From: Aurifilum marmelostoma
Taxonomy: Eukaryota; Ascomycota; Sordariomycetes; Diaporthales; Cryphonectriaceae
Assembly: GCA_027559495.1 (NCBI GenBank)
Contig: JAMXSV010000024.1
Span: forward strand, 124,001 to 188,000
Direction of reading: 5' to 3'
DNA: 64,000 nt
In this document: one piece after another, positions 32,465 to 43,789 of the stretch
Numbering within the stretch: position 1 is the stretch's first letter
How the letters are laid out: each line of letters starts with the position of its first letter
Made by a program: the position numbers and the translations under genes
The notes under the pieces: model-generated
Seen by the model: the letters and a program-made list of their open reading frames with translations, nothing else
Databases searched by the model: none
Told to the model about the DNA's origin: nothing

Positions 32465-34845
32465 TCATTTCTCACTCTCTGAGCCTGTGGAGTGGATACC
32501 CCCTTTGCTGTCCACGGTTTCAATACGTTCCGGCCCGGGCCGGTTCTCCTTCTTGCGCGAAAGACCACCGAGCACCAGTGTGATCTGCTTCCAGCCGTCT
32601 AAGATCGGAAAAAACCCTGCAACGATCATTGTGCCCCATACCCAGATGATGGACACGACCACCCAGGCAACAAAGAACTTGTGGCTGAAGATATATTCTG
32701 CTGCATACATGGGAAGAGGCCTGCAGTTTCAGGCGTTAGCTAGTGATCTTGACGACTGAAGATCGTCTGTGGAAGAAAGAATCGTGGCGAGAGGAACGAC
32801 TCACCAGAGCACCCAGTGCCCGAAGAAGGTTGCCAGCGCCCACGCACTGGCAATAAAGCCCCAGTGTTTGAGCTTCGCCTTGTCGCTCGCATACGTCGAA
32901 GAAGCCGCCTCCTCAGCATGGGAGATTTGCAACCCACCAGCGCTATCATCACCTGTGGCTTTTTCAAACAAAAGTTTCTCCTTTCTAAAGTCGGCCCAAT
33001 TGAAGTTGGCTGGCCGGGCCAAGGAGATGACGACCGAATACACCGCGGGACTCAGCGCTGACGCGACTGTTCCGTACACACACGGCAGGGTCTGGCCTGT
33101 GGCGGTAATCGTGATCTCCCCGTACAAGGAGTGTGCTGAGCCCAGCCAGACGGCGAGTCCCGTGAAGAGGCCCAGAATCGGCGATACGATGGCTGCGATC
33201 CTGGACTGCTTCTTCCACAGGATCGTGAACGTCGTGGGGAAAATTCCAGGACAGGTGAGAACACCAAGCATATACAGCGTCCAGCCGAGATCCACACTTC
33301 CATAGTACAAAGCTGTCGAGAAGGCGGCGCTGAATACACCAAAGATGACGACGCCAATGTGGCTCCAGTGAATGACATCCTTGTCCGTGGCACTGCGATT
33401 AAAGTATTGCCGGTAGATGTCAAAGGTGATGATGCTTGACACTGCGATCACCTGAGCCGATATTGTCGAGGTTACTGCCATGAAGGTGATGAGAAGAACG
33501 GCAGCTGCGCCTCCTTTGCCAGCAATGGCGATGGCTGCATATGGAAGCACAAGCCCATTGGATACCTCAGTAGCGGACATCCGGTCGGGATACGTTGGAA
33601 ACCTAGGAGAAGGGATATTCTCCAAGCCGAGCGCTGTCAGGGACATGATGGTGCCCAGACACCAGGGAATTGCAAAGTAGGCAATGCCTCCAATTATGTA
33701 GCCTGGAACGACAGCCTGAGGGGCCGCGCTGAAGGCCTTGGTGAAGAAACCCGTGTCCATGATCACAAGGCCAAAGTTGGCCAGGATATGGATAATGCCA
33801 AACAGAATGGCCTAGGAAAAGAGATTTAGTTCTTATTTGAACTGCAAAGGACAATGATGCCCAAGGTAATAATAGGGTTGTTGCACTTACGTCTTTGCTT
33901 GCCATTGTCAAGTACGATCCGTCATGGTTACCTGATACGGGATGACTTTTTCCGGCTGCTACCACAAGCTCGAACAGCTCGCCGATGGTCGATACTTCGG
34001 GCAGCGTGAAGGTTTTGATTGTGAAGAAGCAAATGATGATGGTGATGGTGAAGGTGTGGACATAATCAGTCAAAAAAGTTGCCTTGATACCGCCGACAAA
34101 AGTATACAGCACCACACTTGCGGGCAACAGGAAGATGGCGGCGACGACTGGCATGCCGGTCCTGAACATCACCGATGCGGTCAGTTTGAAGCAGAGTCCT
34201 AATTGGAGGGCAAACTGGAAGGTGTAGCAAGGGTTCTTACAGTGCTGAGATTGCTGCGCTGGCCCCCAGAAGCATGTTCGCGACCGCAATGATATTGTTG
34301 ATCAAACACAAAGCAATCCACACCCCATGAGCCACCAGTCCATATCTGATGCGCACAATCTCGAGGAGCGTATGGGCTTCCGGGATGCGCATCTTACACG
34401 CAATACCCAACACAGCGAAGAAGACAATCATCGGTGAACACCTATCGTTGATTAACCCGACTTTCAGTATCTTCAAAGCATACATGTGTCGAAATGCAAC
34501 ACCTGAAGCTTACCCAGCAGCGAACCAAAACGGTCCTGCAACACCATAATTGTAGCCAACAAGGCTGCTTCCCAACATAGCCGTACTCCAGAGCCAGCTC
34601 GATATTACAGCGGACGCCGTCAGTCCGGTGCCAACTCGGCGGTTTGCTGTCATGAACATCTCCGTCGTCCTGTTGTCTTCTCCCACCGTCTTCCTCAACA
34701 GGTATGTCACCAGAATCATCACAAACGCGATGAGGAAGCCAACTGCTACGACAACCGCATAGCCAGCTGCCTGGGGTAGGGGCGGCTCAATGCCACCCTC
34801 CGTTGCTCGAGGCGATATCATTGAGGCTGTCGCAGGTAGCAACAT
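32465..34845 (-). CDS. Dur3-type urea/polyamine permease (sodium:solute symporter family)
   Basis: Five exons: 34845..34514, 34441..34241, 34161..33891, 33811..32805 and 32720..32465; phases agree, 688 aa. About 14-15 hydrophobic segments span the protein. Family hallmarks include PLPQAAGYAVVV at the N terminus, SWLWSTAMLGSS, FTANRR-like MFMTANRRVG and CKMRIPEAHTLLE. Fungal Dur3 proteins import urea and some polyamines at the plasma membrane using a proton or sodium gradient. The gene is divergent from the flavin monooxygenase at 35545. GATA-type motifs in the shared promoter fit nitrogen control. The solute is not certain, as fungi carry several paralogues. Confidence 0.92.
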
Positions 34846-35544
34846 CCTATTGGTGGTGGGGTGTATATGGAACAGAAAGAGAGCCTTTCCTTGGAGCAGA
34901 AAGCAAAATCAGACTCCGGGACATATCAGTATTTCTTGTATCCCACGACAAGACCCACCTACGAGGGTTTGGGCATCCCATATCTTGATAAAGCTTGTCG
35001 GAACTCTTGACGATAATGAAGGCAGCTATGGCTAAGGAACCGCACTTGACGCCTAGTGAAGATTGTGCAATAATAGGGCATATCACACCCCTTGTTTGTA
35101 GGCCAGGGATTGCTTCGGATCTCGCAAAATCCCATACTGATTAAGGTATGCATACGAGTACCGATGTTTGTCCTATTCGTGTAGGCTTTGTGGTGCCAAG
35201 GTGGTGTTTTGTTTTAGGTCCTGGATTTGATGCGAATTGCTACTTATTAGCCTCAATCACGCCAGCCCGCACCCCGACGTTCAATGCTACCATCCTCCAA
35301 GATCTGCAGGTTCCTACCACGTGCGTATGACGCAAAAAGGTAAAATTATGCATACGCGGGTCGTGCATTTAGTTATACTTTTATTTATGATGGTGATTCC
35401 CCTCACGACCTTTGGCTCAGTTATGAAAAGGGCCCTCCCACTCATCAAGAAAAAGATAAGTGATCAGGATCCTTGCAGTCCAGCTATCACTCGCATGACC
35501 CCATTCTCATTCAGCGCTTCTACACCTTCGCAATTGCCCTGAAA
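34846..35544. promoter_or_regulatory. divergent promoter with GATA-factor motifs
   Basis: A 699-bp region between the permease (-) and the flavin monooxygenase (+). Three matches to the AreA/Nit2-type core are visible: TGATAA at 34986-34991, CGATAA at 35011-35016 and AGATAA at 35454-35459. Such sites occur by chance, but their presence suits nitrogen-regulated uptake and catabolism genes. A short H/GATAR pair close together is more typical of function than single sites. Confidence 0.4.
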
Positions 35545-37147
35545 ATGGCATCATCAGCCAACAATACGGTAAACGACGAGGCCAGAAAGAGGAAGCTTAT
35601 CATCAACGCCTTCGTCGAGACCTGCAGCGGACACCAGTCGCCGGGCCTTTGGCGGCACCCTAGGGATCGATCCTGGGATTTCAATAACGTACGACACTGG
35701 GTTGAACTAGCGAAGCTGCTAGAGAAAGGAAACTTCCATGGCATGTTCATAGCTGATGTTCTCGTGAGTGCTCGATGCGAAACGCGCAAGAAAAAATCTT
35801 CAACAAGAGCCGGTCAGGATTAGGTTGAATGGTCTAACCAAAAAGAACACAGGGGGCCTACGACGTTTACAAGGGCCCGCAGAATCCCGACCCTGCTGTG
35901 ATCTCAGGTGCCCAATGGCCTGTCAATGAGCCTCTTGCTGCGATCTCAGCCATGGCCGCTGCCACCAAGAATCTGGGGTTTGGTGTCACTGTAGCCACTA
36001 CCTATGAGCAGCCGTACCACCTTGCTCGACGGCTGAGCACCCTTGACCACCTGACAGGAGGTCGACTCGGATGGAACGTCGTCACGGGCTATCTAGACTC
36101 CGCAGCTAGAAACCTGGGTTGCACGGAGCAGTTAGCCCATGATGAGCGATATGCAATGGCAGAGGAGTACATGGAGGTGATGTACAAACTTTGGTAAGGT
36201 TTCCAGTCTGTTTGCATCGATCATGTCAAGTTAGGATTAGCGAGGCCATTAACGTCAAAAACCATCGAAGGCAATCCTCCTGGCGCCAGGATGCTGTCAA
36301 GCTAGATCGTGAGAAGGGAATCTATACGGATCCCAAACTCGTCCGCAAGATCAACCATGCTGGCAAGTACTATACTGTCCCGGGCCCCCATATATGCCAG
36401 CCTTCGCCTCAGCGAACACCGGTCATCATGCAGGCCGGGACGTCAAAGGCAGGTAAAGCTTTTGCTGCTCGCCACGCAGAAGCCATTTTCGTCGCAGGCC
36501 ACAGTCCAGTCGTTGTGGCCAAGAATGTTGCAGACATCCGAGCCATGGCGCGTGACGAGTTCGGCCGGGACCCATCAACCATCAAGTTCTTGGCTCTGTT
36601 GTGTCCTATCATTGCAGAGACTCGTGAGCAGGCAATCGCTAAGTATGAGGAATTTGTGAGCTATGGATCTGAAGACGGCGCGCTGGCCCTCTTTGGTGGC
36701 TGGACGGGGATCGATCTCAGTCAGTACGGGGATGATGAGGAGTTGCGCCACGTCGAGTCGAACGCTATTCGGTCTGCAGTTGAGGCGTGGTCCAAATCCG
36801 TACCTGGTATTCCAAAGTGGACCAAACACACCATCGCAAACCACATCAAAGTTGGCGGATTGGGAGCCACTGTGGCTGGCACGGCAGAAGAAGTCGCGGA
36901 TGAGATGGAGAGGTGGGTCAGGGAGGCTGACGTTGACGGCTTCAATCTGGCATACGCTCTCATGAACGAGACATTCGTTGATGTCATTGACCAGCTCTTG
37001 CCAGTCCTGAGGAGGCGTGGGCTGTTCTGGGATGGATATGCCGTCGATGGTGGCTCATATCGTGAGAATCTCTACGGCAAGCAGGGGACTGTGCTGCCCC
37101 CGAGCGATCATATTGCATCCACCTACCATTGGAGGGCAGAGGATTGA
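35545..37147 (+). CDS. FMN-dependent monooxygenase, NtaA/SnaA/DszA type
   Basis: Three exons: 35545..35763, 35853..36193 and 36271..37147; phases agree, 478 aa. The luciferase-like TIM-barrel pattern of this group is clear: FVETCSGHQSPGLWRHP, LEKGNFHGMFIADVLG, EPLAAISAMAAAT, LDHLTGGRLGWNVVTG and QAGTSKAGKAFAARHAEAIF. These two-component enzymes use reduced FMN from a separate reductase to oxidise nitrilotriacetate, dibenzothiophene sulfone and related N- or S-compounds. No reductase gene is adjacent. No peroxisomal or secretion signal is obvious. Substrate is unknown; the neighbouring permease hints at a nitrogen-containing compound. Confidence 0.93.
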
Positions 37148-37399
37148 TTAAGAAACGTATGGGAGAGTAGTAGCTCCCAGGCTGATAATATTATGGCTTG
37201 CCCATCACTGTGTTCAGAACGGGACTCTGGAGGGAAGCGAGACTCGATTCTGGAAGCACGCGAAGTGTGGTTGTACAGAAACGCTTGCCTTCTTGCACGA
37301 TAGTTTATGGAAGATTTTAGTGTCTCCATTGCTATGCTTCACCTGCTGTAATTATCCCGTCCAACCACGACGCTGCCATACTTTTTCTCGTGAAATCAT

Positions 37400-39346
37400 T
37401 TATGCCCCTGCCCGTGACTTGTCGTCACCAGTGGGTATGGAGGGCTTTTGTCCTGTCACTGCCACTCTTCCGCCTGCTTCCTTGTCTCTGTCTAGACCGT
37501 TATCGGCCGTCAAACCCAGAACAGCGGCTTTTCGCTCATGGCTTAGAGGATGGACGGCTATAAAAGCACCAGCAATAGCCCCAAGCCCAGCGAATGCAAC
37601 ATACTAATACAACATGAGTCATGATGAGCGCTTCATAATTAGATGTTGAGTTTTGTAAGATGAGGAGAGGAGGGGAGGAATGCAAAACACCACTAACCAT
37701 GATCCAAGTAGCCCTTAAAGACTGTGCCATGGCTTGCCTCACTGCCCTTTTCTCGTCAGCTGATAAAGACTGGATCAGCTCGACGTTGGCAGCACTTTGG
37801 CCACCGAGTAGTTGCTCAGCAAGTTCATGACCCAAGACAGCAATCAGTTGTTCGGCGTGTTGGTTCATGACATTTGCGTAGACCACGCCTCCCATGCTGA
37901 TCGAGACAGCTGATGACATTGTCCGTGTGAAGCCAAAGGTTGTCGTCCCGATTGCGATATCTTGGGTGTCAATTGCAGCCTGTAAGGCAAGCAGCGGACC
38001 CTCGAGGTTGAGACCCACCCCGGTCCCAGCGACCATTTGGTACAGAACCAGCTTGACCCAATCAACCTCGTAGTCAAGGTCGACGAGAAGGCCAACCCCT
38101 AGAATCATGATTGCGGAACCGAAATATACGGAGTAAATATATCTTCCCGTTCGCTGGATATATATGCCCGTGAGTGCGGCCGTGAAGCTGGTCATCAAGA
38201 CGTATGGGAGAAGATAGACCCCAGACAGGATTGGGTCTGAGCCGATGACGCCTTGAAAGTAAAGCGGAAGATAGTAAGCGATGCCAAGGTAAACAAAGCC
38301 GTGGCAGAAACAGACGACAAAACTTGCTGTGCTTGACCATGTCCGGAAGAGCCTGGGAGGCATGATTGGTCTCGCAGCAATATACTTTTCGTTCAGTAAC
38401 ACAAGGCCCCAGATCGCAACGCCAGAGCAAATGAGACAGATGACGGTGGCAGACTGCCATTTGTAGGAGCTACCTCCGAAGGTAAGGCCAAGTAAGAGCA
38501 TCAGGGTGCCGCCCAAGACCAATACTGCTCCAGACCAGTCGATGGCTTTGAGACCGCTCCATATCGGCGTTTGTGGAGTTTCTAGCTTGAGACTGAAGAT
38601 TAGTAGTACAAATACTAAACCTGCTATCGGCACTGAAATTTGGTCAACTCTGGTTCCGGTAAAGGCTTGGAAAGGTCGTACGACACACAATTCAGGTAGA
38701 AGCACCAGCGCCACCTGCAACAATAATCAGTTCGTGGCTGTGTCGTATGTGAGTGTCAATGAAGGATAGTTTAGACTCACGTAGCTTCTTGCGAGAAGAC
38801 GCCTCCTAGCACAGGCCCAATCCCAGCTGCAAATGCCCAGGTGACGGATACCAAGCCAAAATACAGGCCGCGGTCTCTCAAAGAGAACATATCACTGATG
38901 CAGATGTTCACCAGGTTCTGTAACCCAGCAGCACCGATACCCTGAACGGCGCGCCCAGCAAGGAATGGGGCTAGAGCCTCAACGAGCGAACAAAGCGCTG
39001 AGCCGGCAAAGAAAATTGCAAGAACAAGCAGCAGGATCGGCTTCCGGCCCCAGATGTCAGAGACCTTGCCCCAGAGTGGTGTTGTGCCCGCGTGTGCGAG
39101 AACGTAGGAACTACCAATCCAGGTGTACCCCGAAGCGGAGCCAAAATATTTGGTGATAGTGGGGAGGGCATTCGCAACGATAGTAATATCTAGGGCAGCA
39201 ACAAAAACACAAGCACAGAGATAGGCCATGAGTATGGTGGTTTGAAAGGAGCCAAGCCTTGCCGAATCAGAGAATAAAACCTGCTCTGGGTCTTTTCTTG
39301 TCCCATCGTGAACAGGATTGCGGAGATCAAGGACTTGGTCAGGCAT
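37400..39346 (-). CDS. MFS transporter, 14-TM drug/proton antiporter type (DHA2)
   Basis: Four exons: 39346..38781, 38714..38689 (26 nt), 38632..37698 and 37603..37400; phases agree, 576 aa. Motif A appears after TM2 (WGKVSDIWGRKP) and the long TM series with GRAVQGIGAAGLQN and GPVLGGVFSQ fits the 14-TM class. The small exon supplies the WRWCFYLN segment that all members share, confirming the splice model. Such exporters move toxic compounds or secondary metabolites out of the cell. Its nearness to the flavin monooxygenase (250 bp between the two 3' ends, convergent) suggests but does not show a shared pathway. Confidence 0.93.
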
Positions 39347-42270
39347 GGTAATAAGTGCTGGAGCGGGATGCGGTCCGGGTATCCTCAAGGTGGCGGTAGA
39401 CAATTTAATGCACTTGATTCTCTGGCTGCCTGGTGGGTTATCCATGGATAGTTTTGATTGATACCCTATACAACCATCACTGTATGCGTGTTCTAAAATG
39501 TCAATGTCTTCCGAAGGGATGTCGAAGATTTTATAATTGCGGAGGAAAGTAAAAAGCAGCTGTGAACCTAAAGGCAGGGCACTATAGGAATGATGCCGAA
39601 TGCTCTGATTGGTCAAACTGACCCCTGAGAAGGATGGTCGTGTCTAAGGTCCTTTAGGGATAAGATTTGACCTGGGCAACGGGTAGCCCCCGACCCCTCG
39701 TTTCCCTTGGTTCTCTGCCTTCTTACTAGCCGGCCCGCAAGCCGCGAGGCTCTATCCCCAATAACACCTAAGCTTCAACCCCTTAACCTCAATAATCACT
39801 ATAGGCAATCTATACACAATTGAGGTAAGGAGACTTCCTTTAATGTTAATTTCGTTTCAGCCTAATGGTATACGTCGTGTATTGTATGTTAATAGCATTT
39901 GGATTGTCATCTGCTGCCAACTAGTAATTAATACCTCAGATATATGCATGAGTAGGTATGTGGTCCTCATGTTTTGACTCTTCAAGGTGTAGACAAATGT
40001 GTGCCATTGAAAGCACAGGCATTTATAGTTATAAAGTCATTTATGAAGAGAGTTGTGAGCGTAGGAGGCCCAGGAGAACATGGCAGCCTGCATCAGTTAG
40101 CAAGGCTGCCGAGTACGTTCAAGAAGCTGTAGACGGGTGTCTGACATGTGCCAACAACAAAGATGAGGGCAGGAGCTCAGGGACCCCAGTGACTTGGAAT
40201 CATGTTTGCGATATCATTCCTGGTAGGTAACCTCACCCGCTCTACAAATAATAGGTATGAAAAGGGTCAATATGTTGGCGGCTTTCATAAGTTTCAACAG
40301 CCAATCAGCATCCTCTGCTGACATGATGGGATGATACCTAGTCTCTTGATGTAGGTGTTTTAATGTTTACACATGCATGGAAAGACCAGCAGTCCAGGAC
40401 AAAATTGACATTGAGTTGGACCGGGAACCCTCATTCAAGCTATCCCGTTGAAGACAATAGAACAACTTGCGAGGTTTTATTGATAATCACAGTGGAGGTG
40501 CAGAGCAACCCCAAGATATCTCTCATAACGAACACACAAAGGAGCCTGCAATTACCATAAAGTCACCGCTGCTGTCTATGTGCTACCTCGAAACAGCACA
40601 TACCGTACGGATCTCTTGCCATCACGATGCCATGTTCTCTAAGTCTGGAACAGAGACACTATATTATGACATGGAATGTGAGTGAATTGAGCCAGTGAAC
40701 CTATGTCAGCATCACTTTGACCTGCAGTCTGCGAATTGACACTGCAAAGCCAAGCTTCCTGCGTCGTTGGTATCGCACTTCTGCAGTCACTGCTACCTTT
40801 TCCAGTTACCCAGGTACGAGACAAGATTCAATTCTTATTATTCCTTCTCTGTCTCTTTGAAGATATCTAGATGACCTTCATCAATTCTTTCATGTCAAAC
40901 AGACTCACTTTGTTCTGACATGCACTCACCCAGGCCTCCTTACGGAGTGTTGCACGCTACTGTAATGCAGAATGATAACCAAACCCACGAGCAATCACAG
41001 ACACGGAATTTTACATGGAGTATAGCGGTGTGTAGCAGCAAAGACGTATTCTTTGATGACCTCAAACCGGCCGAGGCCAGTTGCGTGCCATAATTGTTGA
41101 AACAAGGCTGATACAGTAGATCATACAGAATTCAGAAAGTATCATCAACCTACCAAAGTTCTATGGGATATCGGCCCCTAGGTATTTTAGGGCAAACTAT
41201 ACACCCAACATAATAATTAGAAATCTTAAAAAATATATATATCGATAGGTTTCCCTCGTAAGGTTCTGGTGCACCTGGGGCTAGATAGTTAGTTGAATGA
41301 TATCGCTGTTCAATATATTCACTTCTGACTCTACTAGCCTTCTTTGGCAATATTTTTTTTTAACAATAATAACCCCCGAGGGCAAAGACCAACACCCGGT
41401 TCAACCAAAGCGACCACTGCGCAGTCGACAGTAGCAGTGTAATGGTTGGAATCTAGGAAGTGCTCGTAATTTCGACTCGGGAACACACAAAGCTATATTG
41501 CATGAGTATTAATGTGAAAGGTCAAGGTAAACGGCATGAGAGCGAGACAAATGGTTCGTAAGGTGCAAGTACTGCGTAGACCGAGGCATGGCCGAGGACT
41601 CGTGGCCTCGGGGCTTGCTGAGCCAAAAAAGAAGGCTCCGCAATCGAACGGTTCTAAGCGTTTCGTGTGGCACGCGGAATTTAGAAATACACCGTGGAAG
41701 GGCAAAGCTTGTCAAGGAAGGAGAGAGAGAGAGACAGAGAGGTGATCACGGTCATCCTCTGCCCCTGCAGCCGCGCTGGTCACCCGGTCTAACATCCCGT
41801 GTAAAATCAGCACATGTAGGATCGAGGATGTAGACAGAGCTAAGCAACAGGAGGACGCACACAAAGAAGAACATGAAGTTGTTCCTGACCATCACGTGGA
41901 ACCTGTTTCGTCGCGTAAATCTGTCGGGCCGCCTCAGTAGTCGGCAGAGCATTTTCCCGGAAGTGGCCGGGTATGGGCCCATCTTTTTCATAGAGGTATT
42001 AGCACCGCGGGGTCCAGGATTGTGATCGGGCCCAAGATCTGCAGGCCGGGGAAACCCCACAGAAATTCACTACCACTACTAAGTACGGATGGTCGTCATC
42101 TGGATGGGGGGGTTCCATTTCGTAAGTAGATAGGTAGGACACATAAATATTCACGCAACTGCTCGAAGGGGGTAACCGCCCACATCTCTTGATTCCTTTT
42201 GGTCCGACATTTTGTCCCAGCTCACACCTGTACAATCATACTATAGCACCGAGGAAAGGCCACTTCAAGA
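39347..42270. other. intergenic, 2.9 kb, with AT-rich patches
   Basis: MFS promoter on the left, FAD monooxygenase promoter on the right. The middle is AT-richer than its flanks, most strongly at about 41100-41370. Open frames here are short and unrecognised. It may hold worn transposon remnants, but I could not identify any family. Confidence 0.5.
41100..41370. other. AT-rich patch, possible transposon relic
   Basis: A sharp local rise in A+T with runs such as AAAAAATATATATATCG and a T/A tract near 41352-41365. The minus strand has a 66-codon open frame without a recognised motif. A RIP-mutated repeat fragment is possible; no repeat boundary was found. Confidence 0.3.
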
Positions 42271-43789
42271 ATGGGTATCAACAAGGACCTTCACATAGCC
42301 ATCATCGGCGCAGGTAAGCTTCACTCATCGCCCTTGGCCGCCCTCTCCCTTCTCTTCTTGCGCGCGGGCGGTGCGCGTTGTGTGAAAGGTGCTAACGTGT
42401 ATTGTAGGCATGGGTGGCCTCGCCACGGCACTGGCGCTGGCAAAGGAGGGTTTCACGCATATCGACGTCTATGAGGCTGCTTCGGACCTCGGCTTTGTGG
42501 GCGCTGGCATCCAGCTGGCGCCGAACATGGCCCGCATTCTGGACAGGCTGGGCGTGTGGAAGCCGATCGCAGATGATGCGACCAAGATGGAGGGAGCAAG
42601 CATCAGAAGTGAGTTATTTACTATCCAATGCCTCTAGAACAAAAAGAGAGACAATGACAGGAGAATACAACAAGACTAATCGCAGCACAAAATAGAGGGC
42701 GCAACAAATGAGGAGCTGGCGTACTCGAGCATGATGTGGATCCCCGAGGCGTACGGTTATCAGCACATGGTGGGCCACCGCGCATCACTTGCTGGTGAGA
42801 TCTACGCGGGAGCCAAGAGGGAGAAGGCCATCAAGTTCAACTTTGCGTCTCCCATCACAGAGGTCAAGAGCTTCTCGCCCCGACCAATCTTTGTCGTGTC
42901 CCCAAGGAAACAGGAAAACGCCGAGCCCTACACTGTGGAGTGCGACGTGCTGCTCGGTGCAGACGGCGTCAAGTCACAGGTGCGGGTGTCCATGCTCAAG
43001 GAGCTCAAGGTGGACGGCAAGGTGGTCGACTCTGGCCAGGCGGCGTACAGGATCATGCTCGACAGGGATCAGATGAAGGACGACCCTGAGCTGCTGGCGC
43101 TCATCGACGGGAACCAGAGCACACGGTGGATCGGCGAGAAGAAGCACATCATCGCCTATCCGGTATCTTCCAAGACCATCTACAACATTTCGACCGCACA
43201 TCCAGACACCAACTTTGCCGCCGCTCCTGATGAGACGTACACGACGAGGGGCAGCAAGGAGTCCATGCTCGCCGTGTATGACGACTTTGCACCCATCTGC
43301 AAGAAGATGCTCAACATGGTCCCCGAGGCTGAGGTCTGCGAGTGGAAGCTGCGGGTGCACCAGCCGCTGCCCACCTGGATTCACGGCACCATGGCCCTCG
43401 TGGGCGATGCATGCCACCCTACCCTGCCCCATCTCAACCAGGGTGCGGCCCAGGCCATCGAGGACGCGGCCGTGGTCGCCATTGCGCTCGCAAACACGCC
43501 CGACTCAAGCCCAGAGAACATCAACAAGTCCCTCAAGGTGTACGAAAAGCTGAGGAAAGAGAGGGCCGAGGCGTGCGTTGCCATGGCTGCGGCCAACGGC
43601 AAGGAGATGCAGCTTGGAGATGGCGCCGCCGCGGCCGAGAGAGATGCCGCCTTCAAGGCCTTCAAGGAGAACGGCGAGGGTAAGGTTCCTGACAAGGCCG
43701 CCGACAAGGGCGTGCTCAGCTTCATTTATGAGTGGGATGCGTCCAAGGAGACGGAGAAGCAATACCAGAGCATCTTCCACAGCCTGTAG
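42271..43789 (+). CDS. FAD-dependent monooxygenase, salicylate-hydroxylase-like
   Basis: Three exons: 42271..42313, 42408..42608 and 42696..43789; phases agree, 445 aa. The three class-A flavin monooxygenase motifs are intact: the Rossmann GAGMGG (residues 13-18, split by intron 1), the DG motif in LLGADGVKSQ (Asp171-Gly172) and the GD motif VGDACHPTLPH (Gly318-Asp319). The enzyme should hydroxylate an aromatic substrate with NAD(P)H and oxygen. Salicylate is the best-known substrate of the nearest class, but related enzymes act in secondary metabolism. There is no catechol-pathway or biosynthetic gene close by. The gene is GC-rich at third positions, as expected of an expressed fungal gene. 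Confidence 0.92.
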
